Positions 9,281 through 20,800 of a stretch of DNA of 64,000 nucleotides are shown here, piece after piece. The stretch is from the NCBI GenBank assembly GCA_002786025.1, contig NHNW01000001.1, forward strand, positions 1,550,001 through 1,614,000, given 5' to 3'. This DNA is from Zasmidium citrigriseum. Taxonomy: Eukaryota > Ascomycota > Dothideomycetes > Mycosphaerellales > Mycosphaerellaceae. The notes beneath the pieces are model-generated. The model was not told the DNA's origin, did not search any database, and was given only the letters and a program-made list of their open reading frames with translations. Made by a program: the position numbers and the translations under genes. Numbering within the stretch: the first letter of the stretch is position 1; each line of letters opens with the position of its first letter.

Positions 9281-10569
9281 TTAAAGATCCGCTTTCGCCT
9301 TCTCATCGCCCTTGCCGAGAGCGTGCAGGACAATCTTCTCGTAACCATTAACGGCCTCGTACAGATCGTCGACCTTCAGCTTCTCATCTGCGCTGTGTGC
9401 GACAAAGATGGTGCCAGGGCCATAGAGGTAGCGCTTCATATCCTTCGAGGTCTTCTTGAACCACGGGATATCAGTGCCATAGTTTACCGTAATCACTTCG
9501 AACCCTGGCACATCAGCGTCGATGTCAATGGGACCATACCCTTTGCCGCTGAAATCAAGCTCAATGATATCCTCAGGCTCCATCTCGCCCTCCAGGAAGT
9601 CCCGAACTGCGTAATGGACAGCCTTAGTCGCACCCTTTTCGATGTCCTCAGGCGTTCCCTCCGCAATGCGAACAGCAATCTTGGCGGTGGCAGATTCAGC
9701 AATGACGTTTGATGCCACGCCGCCTTCAATTCTGCCCAAATTGAAGGTTGAAACGCCATACTTGTCGCTCTTGGGTAGCTTATCACCAAGAGTAATGATA
9801 GGCTCGAGTGCTCGTACCAGAACCTCATTGGCGCTTCGTCCGAGCCATGGATAGCCACTGTGACCAGACTTACCCTTGGCTGTCATGGTCATTTGCATGG
9901 TGCCTTTGTGGCCGGATACCAGCTTGCCTTCCGTTGGCTCGCCGAAGATAACAGTTTTTGGGTGGATGCCGAGATCGTTGGCTTTGCGCATACCGGCGCC
10001 GCCGACTTCTTCGCCGACCACGAAAAGCAATGAGACTTCATCTGGGCTGATTTTGTCTTCTGATAGGAGCTTGTTTACAGCAATGACCTGGGCGGCCACG
10101 CTGCCCTTGTCGTCAACGGATCCTCGGCCAAATATTGTCTTCTCCGTCTTATTGTATTTGTAGGGTAAGAATGGAGGTACCTGAACAACATAAGCATGAA
10201 AGCTGGAAGTGATGAGAGTGGATGAGATCTTACAGTGTCTATGTGACTGGACAAGACTACAGGCGCATCGCGAACCTTGCCCGGCCAAGCAAACACATTG
10301 AATCGCTCTGGGTCTTTCTCAACCATCTGCTTCTCGACAGTGTAGCCTTGACTCTCTAGACTGGCGGCCAGCCAATCGCCCACAGCTTTCTCATTGCCAG
10401 AGATGGACTCAATTTCTGTGAGGTTTTTGTGGAAAGCGATAAGATCGTTCGCCAGGAGCCTCTTCCCAGCCACCTCAACGTCGTCCAGCGGGCGTTGCTC
10501 CGCGGGCAGGATAGACGCCGAACACAACGGCGAGAGGCCTAATGCCAGCAACCAGTCACTTCGTCTCAT
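9281..10569 (-). CDS. secreted M20-family metallopeptidase (2 exons, 411 aa)
   Basis: Exon 1 10569-10234, exon 2 10180-9281; intron 10233-10181 (53 nt, GTAAGA...TTCAG). I chose ATG 10569 because it gives a signal peptide (WLLALGLSPLCSAS); an in-frame upstream ATG at 10638 would bury it. M20 hallmarks are present: SSHIDTVP (His109, Asp111), GRGSVDDKG (metal-bridging Asp135/Asp136 region) interrupted only by the intron, VVGEEVGG (general base/metal Glu169-Glu170), the GEPTEG motif, the GHSGYPW dimerisation-lid start and a late HSADE histidine. The family covers acetylornithine deacetylase, succinyl-diaminopimelate desuccinylase and carboxypeptidase S-type enzymes; the signal peptide argues for an extracellular or vacuolar dizinc peptidase, substrate unknown. 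Divergent from the kinase gene at 11105. Confidence 0.88.
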
Positions 10570-11104
10570 GATTGATGTTGTGAAATAGTAAGTAAATATT
10601 GAAGGAAAGATAGGCGGAGGTCGTCGATGGTTCATCATGGTTCGCGTCGGGCGCTAGTGCCCCGCATGGCGGCGGTCGTCGAGGCCAATCCCGGGTCGGC
10701 CAGTGAGGTTGAGTGAAACGGATTGTTGTTCGACGCAAACACAACCCATCCCTGCCGCCAGACAACCCACAACTTCCCCCTTCTGCCGTGACACCCACAC
10801 CGCACCGTGTTGTTTCATCCGACTCCCGCGGCGGCAATGTCCATTCACCAGCGCTGAGTGTCCGGCGGCAGCGGGCAATGGACGGCGGCTCTTTCTCCAG
10901 CAGCAGCAATTGATTCGGCATTTGTTATCCCGCATGTCTTTCACGCGGTCCGCCGATTAGCTTTGGATACTGCGAGAAGGAACTACGACGACGACATTCC
11001 TCTTTGGCGCTGGCAGCTATATCTCGCATCCTCCCTCTTAATAATAACAAGAAAAACAACGATCCACCCCCACACGAGGACCGACACGCGCGACATCCCT
11101 CACC
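10570..11104. promoter_or_regulatory. shared divergent promoter region, M20 peptidase / GCK kinase
   Basis: 535 bp between two divergent start codons. The bases just before the kinase ATG are A/C-rich (AACAAGAAAAACAACGATCC, then CCCTCACC before ATG), typical of a fungal 5' UTR. No specific operator recognised. Confidence 0.5.
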
Positions 11105-13258
11105 ATGGCCGCCGCCGCAGAGAGTGCCGACCCCGAAGCATTGTACACCAAGCAGGCATGTATAGGAGGAGGGAGCTTCGGCAAAGTCTACAAAGGCGTG
11201 GACAAGCGTACGGGACAATCAGTGGCCATCAAGATCATCGACGTCGAGAATGCCGACGACGAAGTGGACGATATCATTCAAGAGATCTCTATCCTGTCAG
11301 GCCTCAACTCGCCATACGTCACCAAGTACTATGGCTCGTATCTCAAGGGCTCTGACTTGTGGATCATCATGGAATACTGCTTGGGAGGTAGCTGTGGAGA
11401 CATGCTCAAGCCGGGCGTGATACCGGAGGATTACATCTGCATCATTGTGCGCGAGCTGTTGATGGGACTCGAGTATTTGCATAATGATGGGAAGCTTCAT
11501 CGGGATATCAAGGCTGCGAACATCCTTCTGGGAGCCAATGGACAGGTCAAGCTTGCCGACTTTGGAGTGTCAGGCCAGCTGACGGCGACTATGACCAAGA
11601 AGAATACCTTTGTTGGCACTCCCTTCTGGATGGCACCTGAGGTTATCAAGCAGTCTGGCTACGATCACAAGGCAGATATATGGTCTCTTGGAATCACAGC
11701 ACTCGAATTGGCACTTGGCGAACCACCATACAGTGACATCCATCCCATGAAGGTTCTCTTCCTGATCCCCAAGAACCCAGCCCCAATGCTCGAAGGCAAC
11801 TTCAGCAAAGACTTCAAGGACTTCGTACACAGGTGTCTACGGAAAGAACCTCGAGAACGACCGACCGCGCGAGAACTTCTGAAGCATCCCTGGATTCGAC
11901 GAGCAAAGAGGACTGCTTACCTCACCGAGCTGATCGAGAGGCACGAGAGATGGCAGGCGACGCATCGCGAAGATAAGGACGACGATGATGAATCGATCTT
12001 TGAATCGCCATCACGAGACCCGGATGAGGAGGACCTTTGGGACTTCGGCACAGTGAGACCTGCTGGACGGCGAGCACATCCTGGCCCTGGCCTTCGAACC
12101 ATGAACGAGTCTGGAATGAATTCACGAAGCTCACATGCGCCAGTCTCGCCCACGAAGCGATCCGTCTCGAATAAGGAAAACGACGCATCGCATAACGAAG
12201 ATCACGAGAACCACGAAAACATAGAAGGTAGTACCATTCGAGGTGGCGGTGCCATGCTGCCTCCTCCTCTGCCCAAGACACCATCGCCCACGAAGAAGCC
12301 AGCTCCTTTGCAGTCCCCTGGAGTCGCCGCAAAGACCGCTCTGCCAGCGTCACCGGTGAGAAAGCCGGTGGGCGCTGTTCAAACACCACCGCAGACACCA
12401 CGCCCGGAAGAAGTGGTCTCGTCGCCCAAGCCACCGGCAACGCCCCAATCGGCGCACCTTCTCAACGATGACTTTCTGCAACAGTCCATTGCTAGCGACA
12501 TGTCACGATACATGAAAGGCCTATCACTGCAAGAAAATCCCATCTCGGCGCCGAAATTACAGTCAGCCACGTCTGTACCCACGAATCTGGACGGCGTTCC
12601 ATCCTCACGACAGCCACAAGCGAATGGCTTGTCCTCCCACGTGGCAGTCCCGATCAGTCAATCCACGAACGAGTTGTACCAGAAGCCTCTCCCGAGCTTC
12701 GCACCACCTGCGCCCGCGGCGAAGGCCGAGCTGCAACGACCAGAGCTGCCACGAGTCCAGAGCCAGCCAGAGCCACGATCATCCATTGACTCGGCTCGAA
12801 GCGAGACGTCCGCACAGGAATCGCGACCATCGACAGCCACGGCCTGGACGAGCACAGCAGCCAGCCTCCAGCCTCAACCCGTCTTCGACGCCCAACATCA
12901 AGACCTCCAAGCAGAGCAACCAATAACCGCACTCAACTCCGTCGTAATTCCGGCCCTCGAAGCAGCCCTCCACCGCCGGAGTTACCAACTCTCCCTCCTG
13001 CAAAAGAAACACAACAACTCCGCCGGCAGCCGCAGCAATCTGGGCGAAAGCGAACGGAAACTCGCCGAGGAAGACATCCAGCTAAAACGACAGGCGCATG
13101 AGCAAGTCCGCAAGTGCATGGGCAAAGTCTCGCGGCTGTTCAAGGAGATCGACCACTGGGATACGGTGGCGCCTGTGGGGATGGGCGATGGCGTCGAGGG
13201 CTTGCTAGAGGGGTTTCTAGAAGAAGTTTTGTGTCGCGTTGAGGCGGAAGATGCTTGA
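11105..13258 (+). CDS. Ste20/germinal-centre-kinase-type Ser/Thr kinase, Nak1/POD-6/Kic1-like (717 aa)
   Basis: Single exon. Residues ~13-265 are a complete kinase domain: glycine loop IGGGSFGKVYKG, VAIK lysine 43, HRDIKAAN (132-139), DFG 152-154 and a GCK-type activation loop ending GTPFWMAPE. Residues ~280-600 are disordered, rich in P, S and T, with many SPTK/TPxP sites suited to proline-directed phosphorylation. The last ~110 residues (LNSVVIPALEAALHRR to the end) are helical and conserved-looking, ending in an EEVLCRVEAEDA tail. The kinase sequence best fits the GCK-III branch that includes Nak1/POD-6/Kic1 of the RAM/MOR polarity pathway; the other GCK-III branch, Sid1 of the septation network, is the main alternative. 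Role expected: hyphal polarity, septation or cell separation. Confidence 0.88.
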   Translation: MAAAAESADPEALYTKQACIGGGSFGKVYKGVDKRTGQSVAIKIIDVENADDEVDDIIQEISILSGLNSPYVTKYYGSYLKGSDLWIIMEYCLGGSCGDMLKPGVIPEDYICIIVRELLMGLEYLHNDGKLHRDIKAANILLGANGQVKLADFGVSGQLTATMTKKNTFVGTPFWMAPEVIKQSGYDHKADIWSLGITALELALGEPPYSDIHPMKVLFLIPKNPAPMLEGNFSKDFKDFVHRCLRKEPRERPTARELLKHPWIRRAKRTAYLTELIERHERWQATHREDKDDDDESIFESPSRDPDEEDLWDFGTVRPAGRRAHPGPGLRTMNESGMNSRSSHAPVSPTKRSVSNKENDASHNEDHENHENIEGSTIRGGGAMLPPPLPKTPSPTKKPAPLQSPGVAAKTALPASPVRKPVGAVQTPPQTPRPEEVVSSPKPPATPQSAHLLNDDFLQQSIASDMSRYMKGLSLQENPISAPKLQSATSVPTNLDGVPSSRQPQANGLSSHVAVPISQSTNELYQKPLPSFAPPAPAAKAELQRPELPRVQSQPEPRSSIDSARSETSAQESRPSTATAWTSTAASLQPQPVFDAQHQDLQAEQPITALNSVVIPALEAALHRRSYQLSLLQKKHNNSAGSRSNLGESERKLAEEDIQLKRQAHEQVRKCMGKVSRLFKEIDHWDTVAPVGMGDGVEGLLEGFLEEVLCRVEAEDA

Positions 13259-13778
13259 ATCGGGAAGGTGTGCGGGTAATAGAGGGAGTCGGCCTCGTAC
13301 TTGTTGTTGAATGCTTGATGATTCTTGAACGACGGCGGGATTTTGCATTGGCGTTGCATGGCGGACTGGGAAACGGGAAAGGAAAGAGACAGAGTGCGGC
13401 CTCTCATCGACACAAGATTGTTTCTCTTTTGTTGTTCATGTTGAGCAGAACGCAGGCTGCTCTTGTATCATCTGCTAGACTGTGCTCTCGGATCAGAAAT
13501 CAGAGTCTTTGCTTGCTTTGCATGCATGCTAATCCGTGTACCTTCCCTCCTCTACTAAAGCCCGTACTCTCCTCATCTCCTCGTGAATCAGTTAGAACGC
13601 TTTGAAAATGCTCAGAAACTACCCTCGCCAATGCAACAAGTCCTAAATCGTTGCTCATGCCGCCCATCGTCTCGACAAAAACATGCAACCCATGACCCAG
13701 CAGCCCTTAAGACTTTCAAACAACTCCACTGCCCCTCCTTTCCTCTTCTTTTCTATGCCAATATATTGGAGTTCAAGC
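13259..13778. other. convergent intergenic, no gene seen
   Basis: Between the 3' ends of the kinase and Zn2Cys6 genes. No family-like frame. Confidence 0.5.
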
Positions 13779-16031
13779 TCAAAGCCCACAATTAACAATT
13801 CCCAACCCCCTCTCCCTCATAACCCTCAACCACTCGACACCCTCGACACCCTCGACACCCCCAGCCCTCCTCTGCTCCTCATAGACCACCTCAAGTAACA
13901 TCCTCGTCCGCTGAGTATTCGTCCCGATCCCTTTGCCCTCAAACCACTTGATCAGATCCACGGCCCGGCCTTTGCTTTGCGCGACCGTACTCACGGCGCC
14001 GGCGAGGAAGAGTGGGAAGACGGTCGCTCTCCTCGCGAGGGAAGGGGTCTGTGCGATCTGGTTCTCAGCAAGGGAGAGGAGTGTTTTGATCCTGGATTCG
14101 GAGTCGAGGGTCGTGGCTTCGCGGGTGAAGGAGGGGAGGGTGCATTGGCGTGGGAAGAGGGAGGTGCGGGTGTAGAGGAGGGCGGTGTGGTAGAGCATGA
14201 GGGCCGTTTCGAAGACGGTACGGACTCGCTCGGGGAGGTTGGTTGTGTTGGGTAAGTTGGTGGTCGTCGCAGGTCCGAGGATGTGTTGAGGATAGGCTTG
14301 CTGCCAGAAGGTCGTGAGTTCCGATTGTAACTGCGCAGCGGTCGATTGCCAACGCGCCCAGGTTTCCGGTGCGATGGGCTCCGCCCTGGAGGCTTCTTCT
14401 CGGAAGGTCTGTGCGGTTTGGGCGATTTTGGCTGTACGAAGCAAGATGCCTTGGTTCAGGTGCAGGATATTCGGAAAGATACTGGCTTCATTCGGCAGGT
14501 ACGGTGACGCGCCGGGCGTCGCTGAAAGGCTTGGGATCTGCTGTTCAAAAGGCGGGATCATGTTGTTACCCAGCATCGTCCGGAGGAAGTCACAGTCACC
14601 GCTGCCGAGTAGACAAGCATAAACATCCAGTTCGCAGATGGACCAGAGGGTGTAAGCGTAGGCCTCATTCCCAGTTATCGGTCCTCGGTGTAACGCAATT
14701 CTCTTCAGGCTCTCCAAGTTCAACTTCCATGCAGTGTTACCTCCATCCTCAATTCCCATCGGGATGCTAATATCGTAGACCAGGAGTAGAAAGTGTGTAA
14801 AGAACACCCCGTCGGAAAGTAGATCAGGGGCTGCTGAGGTTGGCTGCTTGGATGCATTGACGGCCAGACCGTAGTATGTTGGCGCATCTTCCATTTTCGC
14901 AGCCCCATTATTCGCCATATTCAGCGTACTGATAGCGCATATGGCGTGCTGTAATGAAGGAGATCGTGCAGCTTCCATGTCGATCACATCTTTCGTCGAC
15001 CCCTGCGAAATGATCCCTGGCATTGAATCTTGCTGTGGTTGCACCAACCTCGGAACGATGTACTGTCGGAAATGTTTGAACAAATGCTCATCTGATCGTA
15101 CCGTGGGTGTATGCGGCCCCGTAGGTATACTCGCATTGTACGGCGGTGTCGTGATAGTCAAATGACTGAGAGCGTCCGGGAAACTGGATCGTCGACTCTC
15201 CGTCGCTGACGCAGAGAAAGGCCCCGTAGACACAGGAGACGCATCTTCAAACTTGTCAAGAACCACCGTCGTTGGATCGGATATTGTCTGCGATCTGCTG
15301 AGACCCGGTCTCGAGCCAGCGTGACCTCCCCTGGAAGAAGAGCTCGTGCCGCTCAATCGTCGACTACCCTGAGGAGAGGAGTCCTGATATTCAGCCAAGC
15401 CAGCGAAGCTCTCCGGCGTGAAGACGACTCCATACGTGCCAGGTCTTGACGTCCGGGCCTTTGTTTCTCGATCTTCTTCGGTCGTAAGCGTCGCGAACTC
15501 AGGGAGGTTGTCGAGCTCGCCGGGAACAGGGCTGGAGCTGTGTCGGTAACGAACAGTTGGGTCCCACACCGCATTTCCAGCAGTACTAATGTTCGAATAT
15601 TTGCCCTGTGTGGAGGTCGTTGCATCGTTGAAGTTCCAGCGATGGTCCCAGTCGCATTCACGGTTCAGTCGAGTGCATGGCCCGCAGCGCTAAACAACCC
15701 CAACAGCAGGTCAGTATGCTGTGTCTCGTCTCAACATCTGTTGTGAGATCGTACGTACAGGATGTTGCTCGTCACCTGGAAGAAATGCCCGCGTCAGTAG
15801 AGCCTCTTGCCGATAGAGTATTCACCACTCACATTTAACCTTGCGTCCTCGACAAGTCCAACATCCCGCTCTAGAGCGATGGGAGAGCCGTGGAGGCCGG
15901 CCGGTAGAAGAAGAGGCTCCAGACGTGCGCTCCCTCGTCGACGAAGGTCTTGAATCGCGAGGAGCCAATGGAGGAAGGTGATGACCTCGTCTCTGCTTGG
16001 ACGAGCCCTCGTCACCGCGCCGGTCTTGCAT
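13779..16031 (-). CDS. Zn2Cys6 transcription factor with fungal-specific central domain (3 exons, 708 aa)
   Basis: Exon 1 16031-15833, exon 2 15775-15759 (17 nt), exon 3 15689-13779; introns 57 nt (GTGAGT...CCAG) and 69 nt (GTACGT...TTAG). Only this splicing builds the zinc cluster: C-W-T-C-RGRKVK-C from exon 1, then DEQHP from the 17-nt exon, then R-C-GP-C-TRLNRE-C from exon 3, an exact Cx2Cx6Cx6Cx2Cx6C pattern at residues ~57-83. The first ATG is 16031; the preceding TTG is not a start. After ~150 disordered Ser/Thr-rich residues, residues ~230-690 look like the helical fungal-specific transcription factor domain (AARSPSLQHAICAIS..., LTTFWQQAYP). The C-terminus carries a short GVEGVEGVEW repeat encoded by 9-bp repeats near 13837-13863. 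Nuclear regulator, target unknown; no biosynthetic cluster is evident beside it. Confidence 0.86.
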
Positions 16032-17862
16032 GGTCAAGGTGAGAACGAGCGGAAGCAGCCGAGACCAAAACAGCGGATAAAAGGACCGTGAGGCAAAGAT
16101 TCCCGAGGGAGAAAGCCAATGAGTGAGCGACAGCTGTTGGGGTTGAAGTGGGACAAGTTTGGGCTCATACTCTCAGCCGCTTGTTGCTGCAAGACGTCAC
16201 GAGATATCAACAAGGCATCGGGCCGGTTGGAAAGTCGTCGTTCTGTGCGCTTCGAATGGTTAGTCTTTGGAGCGGTATATAACAAAACTCAAAAGTCGAC
16301 ATCACTCTGCCGGATCAGGCCAACAGACTTTCGTCAGACAGATTGAGAATGGAGGAGGGGCCACTTCTCGTTGGTGCCCAAAGGAGGTGGATCAGGGTAA
16401 TGCAGCCACGGACAGAAGTAGGCGAATGGCGGTGGTCTCTCGTATCATGACGGCAGTACGAGGTGTGAGGTGCTTCGTGAGGGTGGGCAGGCCGTAGCAC
16501 AAAGAGAAAAGGAAGAGGGCCGCTGCGAGAGACGCCGCCGTAGCTCGCTGTTCTCTCGACATTGGCGGCACCAGATTGGCCAACAGTTGCACCGCGAGTG
16601 GCGCAATACCTTTGAAACCAACCTCGCCGGCTGCAGGTGGTGGCTGCCACGTTGTTGATCAGGTAGATCACCATCCTGGTGACGGAGGCGTGAGGCCAGG
16701 CCAATGGTAGGGCGAGAGAGGGTGTTTGTAACGTAGTCTCCTGCAGCACAAGCCCAGGCGCTTCCCACCGCAATGGATACGGAGTCAGGCGACATCAGCC
16801 TATGCCGCAATGAGTGAGGTGTCGAACTCTGGGAGCGCGTGGGTGAGCCGAATTGTAGCAAGCGTTTCGTTAGCACTGCAGCCTGCGTCTCGACGATGAG
16901 CCACGAAGGCTTGGAGCTGTGAAGCGGGTAGCACATCCGTCCGCAGGAGTAAAGGCTCGGGTAGTAGTTGGTGTTTGGAGGCAGGATCTAGGGTCTGAAG
17001 TGGTCAACATCCGACCACCGGCGTCTAGCTCCGCAATCCGCAAGCGCAGCCCAGACCTTCCTGTTCGAACGATCAACGATTTGCAAGTGGTGGGCCTCGT
17101 TCTCGTGGAAGACTTGCGGCGTTCCAGCGCTCGTCAAAAGACATTGAACGGTATCCCCATCCAGCACTCACTGCTCGAGAAGGGACGACATTGCATGACC
17201 GCCATACATTTGAGGCGTCCAGAGGCACCTTCTAGCGTGGGATCTCGAAGCTGTGGCGTTGGCCGGGGGAAGTGGCACACAATGCAGAAAAAAAGCTCCG
17301 GCGCCCCCCATCAGCACCGCCAGCTGCCAACACATCGTTTGGAATAGAACGCAATTGTGGAGGCTGCCACGCCCTTTTCCACGCGGAGTTTCAACAACAA
17401 ACAAAGAACGCAGGCGAGGTTGTTGTTTCTGGAATAACATCCGCCTCAGTAGCACAAAACAAGGACAAGGCTTTCCGGGCGAGTGGGACCTCTTCACGTC
17501 TCCTGGTCGCGCTAGAGAGGCTGACCCGAACCTTGTTGTCGGGACCAGTGGGCGACGGCAGCTGGCATCCTTTGAACTGCCGAGGCTCGCATTCTCTTGA
17601 TCATCGTTCTATTCGTCTTGCAGTATCATACTGTATGTCGGCTTGGACAAGTTCAATCGTTGAGAGAAGCCACACCCAGACTCTCTCCCTCACCATCGTC
17701 TTGCCACCCATTCTAATCTGAGAACGGCATTGGCTCCGTTCCCCGAGACATGCCATCAATGTAATATATCCCTCCGCGTGATACTTTCGAGAAGGCTTTA
17801 GACTTCGTGGCTTGCAGCACCGTTGCTCACCCACGTGGTCCACACGTGCGGCCTGCAGAATG
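16032..17862. other. 1.8-kb intergenic region, no supported gene
   Basis: Contains the Zn2Cys6 gene promoter and the 3' flank of ECM29. Overlapping open frames on both strands (for example 16919-17347 plus and 17168-17497 minus) have no family resemblance, no signal peptide and no splice partners that I could find. A small undetected gene is possible. Confidence 0.4.
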
Positions 17863-20800
17863 CTAAACGCCACTGACACGCACCGCCGCCGCCAGACGGT
17901 CTCGAACGGCCGATGACACTTCCCTCTCCATTAGCGCTCTCACCTCACCCTCCAACAGCCCACCCAAACCGGGCGACATCTTCGTCAGAGCAACAAGGGC
18001 TTCCGCTCTCGTCATCCGGACCGCCTCGATCCCTACAGCCGGACCGAATAGCAGCGACTTCAACGCCTCAAGGCCCTGCGGATCGAGCTCTCCGACCTGA
18101 CGCTTCTCTTCCTCGATGCGTTTGGCCATGCTCGACAAGCCTTCGTACACGCTGCGCAAGCCGGCTTGGGTGGCGGGCTTCGACGCAGCCACCACGTGGA
18201 CTGCGCGTGAGATCTGGCGTACGAGCGAGTCGCCTTGCAGGACGGCTGCGTTGATGGAAGCAAACGCGGCTTCGATGGCACCGGCCGTCGTGGCATCCTT
18301 GATGTCTTCCGCTTTGCGAGCTTGATCCTTGTTGCCACCGTCGACATCCATCTTGTCTCCATCATCAGACTCATCAGTAGTCAAAAGCGGCTCGACAACA
18401 TCAAGAATCGCATCGCTCATATCAATATCAGTCCGCGCCCGCGCAACACGAGCCAAGGCCTTGACAGAATACTGTCGAAACGGCGCATTCTGGCGTTTGG
18501 CTTCCCTGAGTGCAATCTAGCGCCATGGTTAGTCGGGGAGGCGTCCGCCTGATCAAAAAGAGGAAATCCACACATACCTTGGTGATGGCGGAGCGAACAT
18601 TCTCGTGCTCCATGTAGAACGGCTTGCCAATTTCGACAAACTTGACAAACCCGGTCAGCACCACCTCCTTACCCTCCCAGGTCTTGCCACCGAGCGCCTT
18701 CTCGATCGCCGGCCACAGTGCTGCTCCAGTCGTCGCCGACATTTGGGCTTCGCTTGACGATACTGCGATTGCGGCGTCGGCTACAGCTCGAGCGGCGGTG
18801 TGCTTCAGCACCCATTGTGGCGAGTCGAGATGCGTCATGCAAAGATCTAGGATCTCGGTGAGGTAGAGCTGCACCGCTCTCGAGCCGGCGACCGCCTCGT
18901 TCCATGTCTCTTGAAAGGGCTCCTTGACGAGATCATTGGTGTCGTGCTTGGCCACAAAGACGAATGGCAACACCGCGCTAGCGAATGAATTGAACTTATC
19001 GCTCGCGTTCTTCGCGAACGCCAGCAGAATGTCGCCAGATGTGATACTCCTCCGTGGCGTGACAACCTCCCTATCACCCTCAGACTCAAAGTACAGCTTC
19101 TTCGCGAAGGCGATCAGCCTCAGGATCTGCTTGTCAGACGCACCACGTGCGAGATATCCAGCCGCGGCGGCGTAGGAACTTGACACTGTCTCGTTTCGAT
19201 CGATCACCAGCCTTTCGATCAACTTCAGCGCATCGTCTGAATATGGCCGGAAAAGGACCATTCGTCTAGTACTTAGCGAGACAAGAACCCGACTTGACCC
19301 GACTTTGGAAGGCAGGCCAATGGCACTCTTCATGGCGTTCTCCAGCCGAGGCCATAGCGCTTTCATGGTATCGTCGTCGAGAAGATCCAGGCACCGCTCG
19401 ATCGCTTCCATGAGCGGGCTCATGCGGACGCTCGAGAGTCGCATGTCATCGATCTTCTGCTCGGTGAGGTCGTATTTGGCAGCGTTCATATGAATGTAAT
19501 TCACAGCCTCAGGCTCCAAATCACTCAAACTCCCGATCAACCTCTCCACCAAAGTCGGGATGAAAGGCCGAATGGTCGCCCCATTGGCCTTCTTGATTAT
19601 CTCCAGCAGCGTCGTGATCGAGAAAAGCTGAACATCTTTTGCACTCGACTCCATTCCCGAGGGCGAAAGCAAGAACGGCAAGACATGCTTCAACATAGCA
19701 GAAGCGTTCTTCGTGGAGCTATGATCCGCCTCCAACGATCGAGTGAGTACACCAGTCAGCGTCCTCGCGAGCGAAGCCGCAGCCGCGCGGACGGATTCCT
19801 TGATATCATCCAAGACTTTAAAACATTGAGTCCAAATTTCTTCAAGGTATCGCTCGTACTTCTCCAACGGCCGTCCTTGAACGAGATCTGCAATTGCCGC
19901 GCAGCAGGCTTGTCGAACTCGCCATTCTCTGCCCAGAATACTCTCGAGGAGGTCCTGCATGATGGCATCGAAGTACTTGTCGATCGTGGCACTCGAGTCG
20001 GAGACCAGGGCGTTCCAGATGTCGTTCATCGATCTTTGTACGCCGCTATTCGGATCGAAGCGGTATCTGAAGAGCTTGGGGTATAGCTTGGGATTGTTCG
20101 CCAGGTAGCCGTCGACGCTGGAGTCGGAGAGCACTCTGCTGAGGCCAAAGCGTCCAAAAGCCGCTCGGCTGGACCAGATGGCGTTGGAAGAGGCCATCGA
20201 CATGAACTTGTACACCAAGCTCGAGTCGCCGACCTCAGAAGCCAAGCTCATGATGTCTTTGTACGTCGACACGGACCCGTCACCAGTCGGTAGAGCGCCT
20301 GGTTCGAACAGCTGCGTATCTTCAGAGACATTACCAGCGAGCTGGCTCTGCTTGTCAGAAGAGAAGGAGGTGATGAGCTGACGGACCAGGTCATCTTTCA
20401 GATTCCGGTCGCCCTTCTCATACACCAGCCCAAGACCTCGCGATGCAGTCTCCTGTACCAATTCGTCTCGGTCCGAGAGACAACGCCGGAATGCATTCTG
20501 GCAAGCAGAGAGCTTGTCTTGCAATTGCTCTCCACAGAACTGCACCAAGCAAAGCAACCACATGACGGCCGCCTTCTTGAGTGAAGGCTTCGTATTCGCG
20601 CAGTCCTTCAAGGTTTGATCGACGAGTTTCGTGAGTGTCTGTGTTCTCGGCTGACTTGATGGCCAGTCCGCTTCGGTGTTGATGTCCAGCTTTGTAGCAA
20701 GTGCGTCTGACTTCCATCCGGCGGCAAGGTAGCTGAAGGCCTCGCCGACAGTGAAGTGCACTTCAGCCTGACGGATTTCATGGAGCTTGTGTAGTTGCTC

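Noticed and set aside
16919..17347. 142-codon plus-strand frame between the Zn2Cys6 gene and ECM29
   Set aside because: Somewhat protein-like in its middle but with no recognisable domain, no splice partners and strong overlap with other open frames. A real small gene cannot be excluded.
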